In this document: piece after piece, positions 17,409 to 27,500 of the stretch
Position numbering within the stretch: position 1 is the stretch's first letter
Layout of the letters: each line of letters starts with the position of its first letter
Source: JBBIRG01 sp964410965
GTDB lineage: Bacteria; CLD3; SB21; JBBIRG01
Length of the DNA stretch: 64,000 nt
NCBI GenBank assembly: GCA_964410965.1
Contig: CAYPIY010000014.1
Span: 11,849 to 75,848 of the forward strand
Reading direction: 5' to 3'
Made by a program: the position numbers and the translations under genes
The notes under the pieces: model-generated
What the model was told of the DNA's origin: nothing
What the model saw: only the letters and a program-made list of their open reading frames with translations
The model's database searches: none

Positions 17409-19835
17409 TCAGCGGATCTGCGCCGCATATTGTTTCTCCAGCTGTTGCAGGATCGATTTCATCAGGCGGTCCACGTCATCCTCGACCAGCGTCCGTTCCG
17501 GCGACTGGAATTTCAGCGAAAACGCGAGGCTCTTTTTGTCTTTCGCGACCTGGTCGCCGGTATATACGTCAAATACCTCAGTATCGCACAACAGGGAACC
17601 GCCGGCTTTCCGGATAGTCTCTGCCAGCTGACCGGCCGGAATCACTCGGTCCACTGTAACGGCCAAATCCCGCCGGATGAAAGGAAATCTGGGAATGGCC
17701 CGGTACACGGAACGCGAAACGGCCTGCCGGAATAAGGGCTGTAAACTGATTTCAAAAGCCCAAACCTCAGCGTCTATATCAAAATGTTTCAGGACGTTCC
17801 GTTTAATTTTACCGAACTGACCGATCCGGCGATTCCCCGACTCGCCGGCATGAACCACTTCCAAAGCCAGTTCAGTATAGACCGTACCCTCATTATATGA
17901 ATTAAAATTCAGCTTATCAAGCATAAACTGAGCGATGACGTTTTGCACAGCGTTCTTCAGATCATAAAAATCGAAAGGGACGGGCCTGGAATCCCAGCGG
18001 ACCGGATCACGGTTCCCGCATGCGCATCCCGCAAGAACCCATTCCTCCCGGGGTAATTCACCGCCGGTTGGAATGGTTCCGGCTGACTTCAGGAATGTTT
18101 TTCCGATTTCATAAATACGTACGTCCTGGTTTTTCTGGAACAGATTGTGCCGTACAATATCCAGAAGGCCCGGCAGCATTGTCCACCGCATCACGGAAAG
18201 ATCTTCGTTGATCGGATTGAGAAGTTTCACGATACGGTCTTCTTCCACGGGAACGATCAGCTGCTGGCCTTTCGGACTGACCATGGAATACGTTATGGTT
18301 TCGTTAAAACCGCATGATTGCAGGGCTTTATGAACCCTGGTACGGGCCTCATCGTCTTTCGAGGCGGAAGGAACGTAATAGACCGGCGCCTGTTTCGAGG
18401 AGGGCAGGTTATCGTATCCGTATACGCGGGCGATTTCCTCGATCAGGTCATGTTCGGCATTCAGGTCTGTCCGGTAGGAAGGAGGAACCACGTCAAAGGT
18501 CAGATCATCAGCAATCAGCACGCCGCATTCCAGTTTTTTCAGTATACAGCTGATGATTTCGGTGGAAATGGGCTGTCCCAGCAGCCGGCTGACGGCTGAA
18601 TGGCGGAGCCGTATCTTACGCGGGGCCCCGGTCCTTGCGCGGATGTCAATCACGCCTTTTGCGACCGTTCCGCCGGTGAGTCCGGCGATCAGCTGTGCGG
18701 CCCGGTCAATGGCGTAAATCACGCCGTCGGGATCGACCCCGCGGCTGAACCGCAGGGACGCGTCGGACATGATGTCCAGTTTCTTCATCGTGCGGCGGAT
18801 ACGCCCGGGGTCAAAATACGCGGATTCCAGTAGAACATTCACTGTCGTGTCGGATATTTCCGAATTCAGCCCGCCCATGACGCCCCCGAGCGCGACCGGC
18901 TTTTCCCCGTCGCAGATCATCACCGCGGGTTCATCCAGCCTGTGGATCTTCCGGTCCAGCGTCTGGAAAGTCTCTCCGGGACTGGAAGAACGGACGATGA
19001 TTGCATGTCCCGCGAGGGTATCGTAATCGAACGCGTGCAGTGGCTGGCCGCATTCAAGCATGACGTAATTCGTGATATCGACGATATTGCTGACGGAACG
19101 CACCCCGACCGATTCAAGCCTTTTCACGAGCCATTCCGGCGACGGGCCGGTTTTTACGTTGCGGATCACGCGGGCCGCGTACCTGGCGCAGCCTTCAGGA
19201 TCGACGATCTGAACGGAGGCTAATTGCCCGACAGGAACGTTTTCCTCGGGAACCTGCGGAACAGGAATCCTTACGGGGTTTTCCTGAATGACGGCTATTT
19301 CGCGGGCAATGCCGAGCAGGCTCAGCCCGTCAGGCCGGTTGGACGTCACATCCAGCGTAATCACGGTGTCCGATGAGCCAAGGTATTCCCCGAACGGCAA
19401 TCCGGTCATGGACGCAGCCCTATCATCCAGAGGCCAGATCCCTTCCGATGTGCCGGATTCAAAACCCAGTTCACTTCGGGAACAGATCATCCCGAACGAG
19501 GCTTCGCCTCGTATCTTCGCCTGTTTGATTTCCATTCCGCCGGGCAAACGGCAGCCAATTGTCGCCACGGGTACGTATTGGCCTGCCGCGACATTCGGAG
19601 CGCCGCAAACGATGGATAAGATTTCCTTCCCTGTATCTACTTTCGTGACGGATAATTTATCCGCATTCGGGTGCCGCTGTACTTCTTTGACATATCCGAT
19701 CATCACGCCGGGGAACGGATCCTGATTAACGATATCTTCGACTGGAAAACCAGCCATGCTGATTTTGTGCGATAAATCCTTTATTGACAGATGTATATCT
19801 ACGTATTCTTTGATCCAATTCAGCGAAATCTTCAT
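17409..19835 (-). CDS. pheT: Phenylalanyl-tRNA synthetase beta subunit
   Basis: PheT is the large subunit of the alpha2beta2 enzyme that charges tRNA-Phe; it carries editing and tRNA-binding domains. The 808 residues show, in order: the N-terminal ISLNWIKEYVD segment, an EMAP-II-type tRNA-binding domain (about 40-150, VDTGKEILSIVCGAPNV), the B3/B4 editing domain (about 210-385, VMLECGQPLHAFDYDTL), the B5 DNA-binding-like domain (about 400-475, YRTDLNAEHDLIEEIARVYGYDNLP), the catalytic-like core and a C-terminal anticodon-binding ferredoxin-like domain (FPFIRRDLAVTVDRVIPA). The alpha-subunit gene pheS is not next to it. It heads a minus-strand operon with the coiled-coil gene, zapA and rny. 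Confidence 0.97.
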   Translation of the reverse strand: MKISLNWIKEYVDIHLSIKDLSHKISMAGFPVEDIVNQDPFPGVMIGYVKEVQRHPNADKLSVTKVDTGKEILSIVCGAPNVAAGQYVPVATIGCRLPGGMEIKQAKIRGEASFGMICSRSELGFESGTSEGIWPLDDRAASMTGLPFGEYLGSSDTVITLDVTSNRPDGLSLLGIAREIAVIQENPVRIPVPQVPEENVPVGQLASVQIVDPEGCARYAARVIRNVKTGPSPEWLVKRLESVGVRSVSNIVDITNYVMLECGQPLHAFDYDTLAGHAIIVRSSSPGETFQTLDRKIHRLDEPAVMICDGEKPVALGGVMGGLNSEISDTTVNVLLESAYFDPGRIRRTMKKLDIMSDASLRFSRGVDPDGVIYAIDRAAQLIAGLTGGTVAKGVIDIRARTGAPRKIRLRHSAVSRLLGQPISTEIISCILKKLECGVLIADDLTFDVVPPSYRTDLNAEHDLIEEIARVYGYDNLPSSKQAPVYYVPSASKDDEARTRVHKALQSCGFNETITYSMVSPKGQQLIVPVEEDRIVKLLNPINEDLSVMRWTMLPGLLDIVRHNLFQKNQDVRIYEIGKTFLKSAGTIPTGGELPREEWVLAGCACGNRDPVRWDSRPVPFDFYDLKNAVQNVIAQFMLDKLNFNSYNEGTVYTELALEVVHAGESGNRRIGQFGKIKRNVLKHFDIDAEVWAFEISLQPLFRQAVSRSVYRAIPRFPFIRRDLAVTVDRVIPAGQLAETIRKAGGSLLCDTEVFDVYTGDQVAKDKKSLAFSLKFQSPERTLVEDDVDRLMKSILQQLEKQYAAQIR

Positions 19836-20134
19836 TCACGTTTCTCCGTATTCATTAAAATCCGGTTCAAAATAATATAATTTATTATTATAATGTTATA
19901 ATAAGTTATTTTCAATGATTTTTATATTGTTTTCCGATTTTGATATTCAAATTGATATTCTTAACTTCATCATCACATCAGGGCCCATTCAATAGCGCTT
20001 TAATTGGAAACCGGTTTTATTTTCTGCAGGCATCCGTAAACAGAATCCCGATTTTTATTGAAATTCAGAAATATATTTGTTATATAAACTATCGAAAAAA
20101 CATTTGTTTCTTTTTCACCTACAACGAGGAACCT
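19836..20134. other. AT-rich divergent intergenic region (pheT / DUF1015)
   Basis: About 300 bp of AT-rich sequence between two divergent operons. An open frame reaches back from the DUF1015 gene to 19940 on the plus strand, but its first 65 residues look like translated noncoding DNA. A TATATTTG promoter element lies at 20072-20079. No RNA gene or T-box-like leader was recognised on the pheT side. Confidence 0.6.
20072..20079 (+). promoter_or_regulatory. Bacteroidota-type -7 element (TATATTTG) for the DUF1015-serA-serC genes
   Basis: TATATTTG fits the TAnnTTTG consensus exactly and lies 55 nt before the ATG at 20135, inside what would otherwise be the extended reading frame. A matching -33 box is not obvious. 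Confidence 0.4.
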
Positions 20135-21385
20135 ATGGCCATTATCAGACCCTTTCCCGGCTTACGGCCGCCAAAAGAACTTGCCTCCAAAGTCGCTTCA
20201 CTGCCGTATGACGTCATCAATTCCGAAGAGGCCCGGCAGCTGGCAAAAGGCAATCCATACAGTTTTCTGCATGTTTCAAGACCTGAAATCGATCTTGATC
20301 CGAAAATCGACATTCACAGCGAAGAGGTTTATGCCAAAGCGACGGAAAATTTCAATAACTTCATCAAAAACGGCACGCTGAAAAAAGATCCGAAACCGTA
20401 CTACTATCTCTATGAGCAAACGATGGGAAAAGTCGTGCAGGTCGGACTGGTCGTAACCGCAGCCGTGGACGATTATCAGAAAGAAATCATCAAGAAGCAC
20501 GAACTCACGCGCAAAGACAAGGAAGAAGACCGTACGCGTCATGTTGAAGCGACCAACGGCAACAACGAACCCGTGTTTTACACGTATCTCGCGAAACCTG
20601 AAATTGACGCCATCGTCAACCAATGGATTAAAAAAACTCCGGAATACGATTTCACCGCCGACGACGGAATCCGTCACCGGTTATGGGTCGTGGACGATCA
20701 ATCCGCCATCGATCAGTTAACGAAGTTATTCGCGCAAATCCCGACGCTGTACGTGTCAGACGGACATCACCGGAGCGCCGCGGCGAGCAATCTCTGCACG
20801 AAACTGCGGAAGCAGAATCCGAATTACACAGGGAACGAGCCGTTCAATTATTTTCTTACCGTGATCTTCCCGCACAATCATCTGTTTATCATGGATTATA
20901 ACCGCATTGTGAAAGACCTGAACGGCATGTCGTCCGATGAATTCATGAAAAAAGTCGGCGAGAAATTTGAAGTAAAAAAATATGACCAGTCCGGTCCGTA
21001 CAAGCCCGAAAAGAAACACACCTTCGGCATGTATCTCGATAAAACATGGTATGTCCTGACCGCGAAGTCTTCCGTCTATGATGAAAAGGATCCCATCGAC
21101 AGTTTAGACGTTCAGATCATGCAGAAACATTTATTGTCGCCTATTCTCGGAATCAACGACCCGCGTACGGATAAACGGATTGATTTCGTCGGCGGTATCC
21201 GCGGTTTAGGCGAACTGGAACGCCGCGTGAATGAAACCGGATTCAAAGTCGCGTTCTCGATGTTCGCCACGTCCATTGAGGATCTGATTCGTGTGGCGGA
21301 TTCAGGACAGATCATGCCGCCGAAGTCAACATGGTTCGAGCCGAAACTGCGCAGCGGACTTATTTGTCACTGGTTTAATTACTAA
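20135..21385 (+). CDS. DUF1015 family protein
   Basis: A 416-residue cytoplasmic protein. The ATG at 20135 is chosen because CGAGGA lies at the right distance upstream and the protein then begins MAIIRPFPGLRPP, the family's usual N-terminus. Conserved parts include SLPYDVINSEEAR, NPYSFLHVSRPEIDL, TRKDKEEDRTRHVEATN and the YVSDGHHRSAA motif at about 206-216, whose His-His-Arg cluster looks like an active or ligand site. The family is of unknown biochemical role but is repeatedly found next to serA and serC in FCB bacteria, as here. That suggests a link to serine or phosphoserine metabolism; this link is an inference from context. Confidence 0.88.
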   Translation: MAIIRPFPGLRPPKELASKVASLPYDVINSEEARQLAKGNPYSFLHVSRPEIDLDPKIDIHSEEVYAKATENFNNFIKNGTLKKDPKPYYYLYEQTMGKVVQVGLVVTAAVDDYQKEIIKKHELTRKDKEEDRTRHVEATNGNNEPVFYTYLAKPEIDAIVNQWIKKTPEYDFTADDGIRHRLWVVDDQSAIDQLTKLFAQIPTLYVSDGHHRSAAASNLCTKLRKQNPNYTGNEPFNYFLTVIFPHNHLFIMDYNRIVKDLNGMSSDEFMKKVGEKFEVKKYDQSGPYKPEKKHTFGMYLDKTWYVLTAKSSVYDEKDPIDSLDVQIMQKHLLSPILGINDPRTDKRIDFVGGIRGLGELERRVNETGFKVAFSMFATSIEDLIRVADSGQIMPPKSTWFEPKLRSGLICHWFNY

Positions 21386-21390
21386 TATTA

Positions 21391-21479
21391 GCCACCAAGT
21401 CGCAAAGGCACGAAGATATATTCAATACGAAAAGCCACAACTCACTTGAAAAAACTTAGTGTCTTGGTGTCTTTGTGGC
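21391..21479. repeat. Inverted pair of CCACCAAG..CAAAGGCACGAAG repeats
   Basis: Unit 21391-21415 (GCCACCAAGTCGCAAAGGC then ACGAAG) and unit 21455-21479 (ending GGTGTCTTTGTGGC) are imperfect inverted copies. They could fold into a hairpin in the mRNA between the DUF1015 gene and serA. The same repeat family recurs in other gaps of this window. Confidence 0.65.
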
Positions 21480-21527
21480 AAAACAACTGATCATTAACTA
21501 ACTATTCACATAACAGCAGGTGAGATC

Positions 21528-22412
21528 ATGAAAATATTAATCTCGGACGCGTTTGACGCCGGGCTGCCCGAAAAACTCAAACAATTCGGTGAAGTCACCG
21601 ACGATAAAAACCAGTTTACGGAAGCGGATATCATCCTGATCCGCAGCGCGACGAAATGCAAGAAAGATTATTTAGATCAGGCGAAGAACTGCAAGTACAT
21701 TATCCGCGGCGGCGTCGGGCTGGATAACGTGGATGTGAAATACGCGGAATCGAAAGGAATCATCGTAAAAAACACCGCATCGGCCTCAGCGATTGCCGTG
21801 GCGGAACTGGCGTTTTCCATGATGCTTGCGATCCCCAACCGGCTGATCGAAGCGCACAACAGCATGAAGGAAGGCAAATTCCTGAAGAACGAGCTCAAAC
21901 GCACCGAGTTATACGGAAAAAACCTGACCGTGATCGGTACCGGAAATATCGGTATCGAAGTCGCACGCCGCGCGCACGCGTTCGGCATGAAAGTTTTCGG
22001 ATATGATATCATCAAGCCCGCCGAACCGGTGATTACGATGATGCCGTCGGTCGAGGAAGCGGTGAAGAACGCCCATTATATCTCGTTGCATGTGCCGCTG
22101 ACCGATACCACGAAAGGCATGATCAATAAAGACCTGATCGCGAAAATGCGGGATGGCGTTTCGATCATCAACGCTGCCCGCGGTGAAGTGATCGTCGAGG
22201 AAGATGTCGCCGAAGCGCTGAAGAGCGGCAAGATGAAAGCCTATGCGACCGATGTATGGTACAGCGACCCTCCGGCCCCGGCGTCGCCGATCCTCTCCGC
22301 GCCGAATACCATCATGGCTCCGCACATCGGCGCCTCCACGAAAGAAAATTTACTCCGCATCGGCGAAGTGGTGATCCAGCTGATCTCGGATTACGTGAAA
22401 ATGAAAAAATAA
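21528..22412 (+). CDS. serA: D-3-phosphoglycerate dehydrogenase, short form (serine biosynthesis)
   Basis: SerA oxidises 3-phosphoglycerate with NAD to 3-phosphohydroxypyruvate, the first step of serine synthesis. The 294-residue protein has the two-domain D-2-hydroxyacid dehydrogenase fold: substrate-binding parts at about 1-95 and 270-294, and a Rossmann domain with GTGNIGIEVARR (Gly-rich loop from residue 137). Catalytic Arg218 (NAARGEVI) and His266 (APHIGAST) are present. The residue at the position of the usual catalytic Glu appears to be Asp247 (WYSDPPAP). There is no C-terminal ACT domain, so serine feedback of the E. coli type is not expected. serC follows immediately. Another 2-hydroxyacid dehydrogenase activity remains possible, but the serC neighbour favours SerA. 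Confidence 0.85.
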   Translation: MKILISDAFDAGLPEKLKQFGEVTDDKNQFTEADIILIRSATKCKKDYLDQAKNCKYIIRGGVGLDNVDVKYAESKGIIVKNTASASAIAVAELAFSMMLAIPNRLIEAHNSMKEGKFLKNELKRTELYGKNLTVIGTGNIGIEVARRAHAFGMKVFGYDIIKPAEPVITMMPSVEEAVKNAHYISLHVPLTDTTKGMINKDLIAKMRDGVSIINAARGEVIVEEDVAEALKSGKMKAYATDVWYSDPPAPASPILSAPNTIMAPHIGASTKENLLRIGEVVIQLISDYVKMKK

Positions 22413-22420
22413 AAAACGAT

Positions 22421-22509
22421 AAACCTTGAAGGTCTGCAGCGTTAAAGTGAAAGAAAAAATATTTACCAAATTTAACAAATAATAATCAAGCGCAAGACCT
22501 TCAAGGTTT
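22421..22509. repeat. Inverted repeat AAACCTTGAAGGTCT between serA and serC
   Basis: AAACCTTGAAGGTCT at 22421-22435 and its exact reverse complement AGACCTTCAAGGTTT at 22495-22509 flank 59 nt of AT-rich sequence. The arms could pair in the transcript. The structure lies 28 nt before the serC ATG, leaving its AAAGGAG ribosome site free. Confidence 0.75.
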
Positions 22510-22537
22510 AGTAAACTAAATTAAAAGGAGAATCATC

Positions 22538-23629
22538 ATGGGTCGCATATTTAATTTTAACGCCGGACCGTCCGCGTTACCGTTGCCCGTACTTGAAAAA
22601 ATGCAGGCCGAACTGCTCGACTTCAACGGTACCGGTATGTCCATCATGGAACACAGCCACCGCGGCAAGGATTTTGAGGCGGTTCTGGCGGATTCCAAAA
22701 AGCTGATGAAAGAAGTCATGGGTATTCCGGACAATTACAAGATCATCTACTGCACCGGCGGCGCAAGCACGCAGTTCGCGCTGATTCCGATGAATTTCCT
22801 TCACGAAGGATCGGGTGATTACGTTGAAACCGGCGAATGGGCGGAAAAAGCGATCAAGGAAGCCAAAATCCAGGGCAAGAAATTCAGCATCGCCGCTTCC
22901 ACCAAGGAAGCGAACGGCCTTTACACCCGCATACCCAAACAGAGTGAACTGAAAATCGATCCGAATGCGAAATTCCTTCATATCACCACGAACAATACGA
23001 TATTCGGCACCCAGTATAAGTACCTGCCCGAAGCCGGCAAAGTTCCACTTATTCTCGACATGTCTTCCGACATCATGTCCAAGAAAATGAGTTTCAACAA
23101 TGTCGGCATGATCTACGCCGGCGCGCAGAAAAATATGGGTCCTTCGGGCGTCACCGTCGTCATTTTGCGTGATGACATGATCGAAAAACTCGCTCCCGGC
23201 CTTCCCTCCATGTTCAGCTACAAGACTTACGTGGATAACGATTCTCTGTACAACACGCCCCCGACCATCGCGATTTATCTCGTAAAGCTCGTGCTGGAAT
23301 GGGCCAAGAGCGTCGGCGGATTGCCGCAGATCGAGAAATGGAACGACGAAAAAGCGAACCTACTGTACGCGACGATTGACAAATATCCAGGTTTTTACAA
23401 AGGCACAACGGAAAAAGAAAGCCGCTCCTGGATGAACGTGACCTGGCGCCTTCCCAGCACGGAATTAGAGGATAAATTCGTTTCCGAAGCCAAGAAAGCC
23501 AAACTCGGCGGACTCAAGGGCCACCGCAAAGTCGGCGGCATCCGGGCTTCGCTGTACAACGCCGTGACCGTCGAAGGCGTGAAAGCTCTTTGCGGATTTA
23601 TGGATGAGTTTTATTCGAAGAACAAGTGA
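22538..23629 (+). CDS. serC: Phosphoserine aminotransferase
   Basis: SerC transfers the amino group of glutamate to 3-phosphohydroxypyruvate, giving phosphoserine, the second step of serine synthesis (and a similar step in some pyridoxal phosphate routes). The 363-residue protein starts with the family's FNFNAGPSALPLPVLEKMQ. It has GMSIMEHSHRG (about 30-40), CTGGASTQFALIPMNF, and the pyridoxal-phosphate lysine Lys198 in GAQKNMGPSG, at the same number as in E. coli. The C-terminal GGIRASLYNAV segment is also typical. An AAAGGAG ribosome site is well placed. It lies downstream of serA with a hairpin-forming inverted repeat between them, so the two are probably cotranscribed. Confidence 0.96.
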   Translation: MGRIFNFNAGPSALPLPVLEKMQAELLDFNGTGMSIMEHSHRGKDFEAVLADSKKLMKEVMGIPDNYKIIYCTGGASTQFALIPMNFLHEGSGDYVETGEWAEKAIKEAKIQGKKFSIAASTKEANGLYTRIPKQSELKIDPNAKFLHITTNNTIFGTQYKYLPEAGKVPLILDMSSDIMSKKMSFNNVGMIYAGAQKNMGPSGVTVVILRDDMIEKLAPGLPSMFSYKTYVDNDSLYNTPPTIAIYLVKLVLEWAKSVGGLPQIEKWNDEKANLLYATIDKYPGFYKGTTEKESRSWMNVTWRLPSTELEDKFVSEAKKAKLGGLKGHRKVGGIRASLYNAVTVEGVKALCGFMDEFYSKNK

Positions 23630-23662
23630 TCCTTCGCCACCAAGGCACAAAGACAAAAAAAA

Positions 23663-23718
23663 AAATTAAGGTCAATCATAAAAACCCGCTGTGCGTCAGG
23701 CATGGCGGGTTTTGTGTT
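23663..23718. repeat. 56-bp direct repeat, copy 1 (contains terminator)
   Basis: Positions 23663-23718 match 28531-28586 base for base as read. The repeat includes AAATTAAGGTCAATCAT and the terminator hairpin. The two copies bracket the segment carrying the decayed T9SS-tail gene and the beta-helix surface protein. Confidence 0.9.
23681..23715. terminator. Intrinsic terminator after serC
   Basis: AAAACCCGC (23681-23689) pairs with GCGGGTTTT (23705-23713) around a 15-nt loop. The A-rich and T-rich flanks could let it work on both strands. Confidence 0.8.
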
Positions 23719-23946
23719 GTGAAACAGTCAGAGTGAAACGATCAGGGATCATTATTCTCTTGATAATCAGAGTAATTTGCAGTAAACTCATTTTACACAG
23801 ATTGCGCTTTCATTCCCGGTCTGTGCCGATGTTAATGGATAAATAAGTTCTGCATATTGTATAGTCTAAAGTGTTGACCCGTTTGGTTTTTTTCGCATTA
23901 AAGCAACTAATATATTTGCTTATCTTTCAAAACAAATGGAAGTATT

Positions 23947-24093
23947 ATGCGAATGCTATATTTTGTTACTGCGTTTATGCTTTTATCGGTGAGAAGGCTT
24001 AATCTTCTAGCTCAGAATACTCGCCGGGCTGGACTCGCTGAAGCTCTGAACGCCGATGGACCGGTCAAATCCGGTGACTCCGGCATTTTTTAA
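23947..24093 (+). pseudogene. Remnant of an exported protein, N-terminal fragment
   Basis: A 48-codon frame from ATG 23947 to TAA 24091. The first 25 residues (MRMLYFVTAFMLLSV, then LLAQN) resemble a signal peptide with the AQ end seen in neighbouring secreted proteins, then the frame stops after GDSGIF. A TATATTTG element lies 28 nt upstream. The downstream fragment at 24139 carries only a sorting tail. The two could be the ends of one deleted gene; this is inference, and a real small exported peptide is the alternative. Confidence 0.4.
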
Positions 24094-24138
24094 TACTCAG
24101 GAATAACAGATGAAATACGTTAATACCGGAGGAAAATA

Positions 24139-24441
24139 TTGTCTTCTTCAGACTGCAGGTATTGGGAGATATACGGCATCCAAAACGATATTCCCATCTC
24201 CGGCATTGATGAAAACGGAGTTATTGAGCATTCCTTCGAATTAAAGCAAAACCATCCCAATCCCTTCAATCCCACCACGGCCATCCGATATGAATTGCCG
24301 GTCAATGGGAATGTCAGTTTGAAAAAATTTAACAACCCCGGCCGGGAAGTGAGAACACTGGTCTACGGTTACGTAACAGCCGGAATAAAGCAAGTGAAAT
24401 GGGATGGTAAAGATAACCGGGGAGCGCTGTTGCTGAAGTGA
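24139..24441 (+). pseudogene. Decayed T9SS-type sorting domain fragment
   Basis: A 100-codon open frame, beginning at a TTG with no good start signal, encodes a recognisable but degraded type A sorting tail. HSFELKQNHPNPFNPTTAIR matches the QNYPNPFNPSTTIRY region, and VSLKKFNNPGREVRTLVYG matches LKIYNLLGQEVRTLVNA with several substitutions. The frame stops after WDGKDNRGALLLK, so the final SGVYFYRLQAG..KMVLVK strand is missing. No passenger domain is present upstream in this frame. It is best read as the 3' relic of a surface-protein gene, perhaps the same one as the fragment at 23947. Confidence 0.7.
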
Positions 24442-24530
24442 TGAAAGGTTAATTTTTTGTCGGATAAGTTGAAGGGCATAAACTCATAAAGTTGATTATT
24501 GTTAATAATTTTAATAAGGAGATTATGATT

Positions 24531-27500
24531 ATGAAAAATAATATGAAGTTACTCCGGACATTCATCATATTAGTTTTGTTTCCTTTATTGCTGCAAGGAA
24601 TAATTCCGAATCGGGTTATATCACAGAAAAAGAACACGTTTTTTTATATTGAAAATGTGATATCAACACAAGATGGAGATATAATTCTCCCATACCTTGT
24701 TTCAACAACAAAGGGATCGAAAGCAGTACCTCTGGTAAGTAAAACCCTTTCCATCGAATCGGAAAAAATGTTTGAAGGGTTTGAGTCAACCACTTTTCCG
24801 CCTGCCGGATGGACTTCTTACAGTGTTTGTGGACCTAAAGTTTGGAACCGATCTACAAGTTCTCCCCGCAGCGGCGCCGCAGCCGGTCATATTAATTGGG
24901 AAAATCCTTATGGTGAAGACTGGCTGATCACTCCGGTTATCAATAATATTGAGGCTTCGGATAGCGTAATCTTTTTTCTTCGCGCCAACCTTTCCAATTA
25001 TTCTGACTCAACAACTGTTTTCTTATCGACAACCGGAAATGACACCGGTGATTTCAGAACGGTTTTAGGGTTGTATACCGGATATCCGTATAACACGCCC
25101 AACTACCAGAAAATATCGATTCCGCTAGGCGCTTATTCCGGACAAAATGTGTATATTGCTATCCGCCATACCAATGCAAACGGAGGCGGCATCTTCATTG
25201 ATGATTTTTATGTCGGCGGACCCGATCCGAATGACATCCGGGCCCTTGATTTTGTATATCCGGCAAATAACGGAATTATCCCTCCTTCGACAGCCTTTTC
25301 ACCAACCGCCCATTTTAAAAATATTGGTACGGAAACGCAGAATAATGTCTTGGTGAAATATGAAATTACAAATAACGTACCAGTTGTAGTGTATTCAGAT
25401 ACAACTTATATCCCTGCAATAAACACCTATCAGACGCTATTGGTAACGTTTGCAGAGGTCACGGGAGGACTCACGACAGGAGATTACGGCATTAAAATTA
25501 AAGTTGAAACGCCGGATATGAATCCAGCCAATGATTCATTAACAGGGGCATTAAAAATTAAAAACTCTTTAATGGGAATTAAAACGATAGGCGGATTATC
25601 GCCGGATTACACTACGTTTAATGATGCAGTTGATGATTTAATTCTTAAAGGCGTAGGCACGGGCGGCGTGACCTTTCATGTCCGTGAAGGTAATTATGGC
25701 GTTGACGCCGGCACAGAAATTGACCAGAAAATTATCATACCCCCGATCGATAATGTCTCGGCCGGCAATCCCATTATTTTTCAAAAAGATCCCGCTGCTC
25801 ACAATCCGGTGAATATTGTCAGTGACAGCCTGTTTGCCGTTGCTTTATCGGGCTGTGATTATGTGACCTTTGACAGCATTAATATCGAACAAAAAACCGG
25901 CGGGCACAATCTGGGATTTGGATATTACATAACCAATGCATCGGAAACCGATGGCGCGTGGTTTAATACAATAAAAAATTTCAGCGTTCGTTTAACTGAT
26001 TCCACATCCGGTAACCAGCCGACAGGCGTTCTGATCGTAAAAAGCTACTCTGCGGTTGTATCTTCGGGCGCCAACAGTTACAATAAGATTCTCAATTTCA
26101 GAATTTATGGTCAATGGGGCATTAAAGTATCCGGTACGAGCACAACCTATCCTGATATCGATAATGAGATCGGCACCGACGGCCTGGAAACCAGCCTGAT
26201 TGAAGCATCCGCTGTTACTAATTATAACGCCGGCATAATGATAGGCTATCAGGAAAATATTAATATTCATGACGTGGAAATATCAGCCTATTACAATGGC
26301 GCCGCCAGTTTATACGGCATCTATGCTCCTTTAGCCAATGTATCCGCAACCATTCACAACTGTCATATTCATAACCTGGTTCATAAGGGCGCCACAACCG
26401 GCAATGCCCGTGCGATTACGGTTTTTGGCTCAGGTGATTACCGCATTGATAATAATCGCATTCATGATCTCTATCATTATGGAACCGGCACGAATTATAT
26501 TGTCGGCCTATCGGTCGAAGGCGGAACGAATATTACCGCTTTCAATAATATGATTTCTGATATTAAAATGCCCGGCGGGACGGCTTCAGGCGGCAGTTCC
26601 TGTAACATCCAGGGAATCAGAACCTCCGGAGGCACAAATGTAAAATTGTACAATAATACCGTGTATCTGGATGCTTTAAATATGTCGGCATCAAGGAATA
26701 GCGGTTGCCTGGTTATCACCGCGGGAGTAACTTCTTCCGATTATCGAAACAATATATTTGTAAATCTGAGTCAAAACGGGTCCGGAACTGCGGCCAGGCA
26801 AACCGCCGTTCATAAAACTTCCACTACCTACACGAATATTGCCGGTACGACTGATTACAATATTTTATATTCCGGCGCAGGCCCGTTTGCCGGAAAAAGG
26901 GCGCTGTTCTTTGATGGTACAAATACCGATTCGACCATTGCCCAGTATCAGGGGCATCTCACCAGCCGTGAATTCAATGCAGTAAGCGGCCATGTTGAAT
27001 TTGCGAATACGGCGGCGGCACCCTATGATTTGCATGTTTACGCTGGCAATACTATTCCTAATAACAATGCGATGGCGTTACCGGGTATTGTTGATAATGA
27101 TTATGACGGTCAATTACGCGATGCCTCTGTGCCCGACCGTGGCGCGGATGAATATACGCCGTCTTTGCCTCTTTCGTTTAATCTGTCTTTACCGGCAAAC
27201 TTAGCAACGAATATCCCGGTTAACGGTAATCTGATATGGGAAATGTCCGCATTTGCAACGGCGTACGATGTTTATCTGGATGTTGTTGATCCACCGGTAA
27301 CCATTGTGAGCGCCGATCAAACCGATACAACATATACATATTCCGCTTTAGCATATTCGGATACTTTTTACTGGAAAGTGATTGCTAAGAATCCGGCTGG
27401 GAATACCGCCTCCAATGACGCTGCCTACAGTTTTATAACGGAAGCTGCGACCAATGATCCTCCCTCAGCCTCAAATCTGACAGAACCGGCCGATGGTTAC

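Larger units (their letters stand above)
23719..24530. other. Gap with gene remnants
   Basis: About 800 bp between the serC terminator and the beta-helix gene. It holds a TATATTTG promoter-like element (23911-23918), a 48-codon frame with a signal-like start (23947-24093) and a decayed T9SS-tail fragment (24139-24441). Nothing else was recognised. Confidence 0.6.

Noticed and set aside
19940..20134. N-terminal extension of the DUF1015 protein by 65 residues
   Set aside because: The extension has no family similarity and contains the promoter-like TATATTTG; the ATG at 20135 has a good ribosome site.
21386..21527. Possible tRNA or small RNA between the DUF1015 gene and serA
   Set aside because: The potential hairpin is explained by an inverted pair of the common intergenic repeat; no cloverleaf or T-loop sequence is present.
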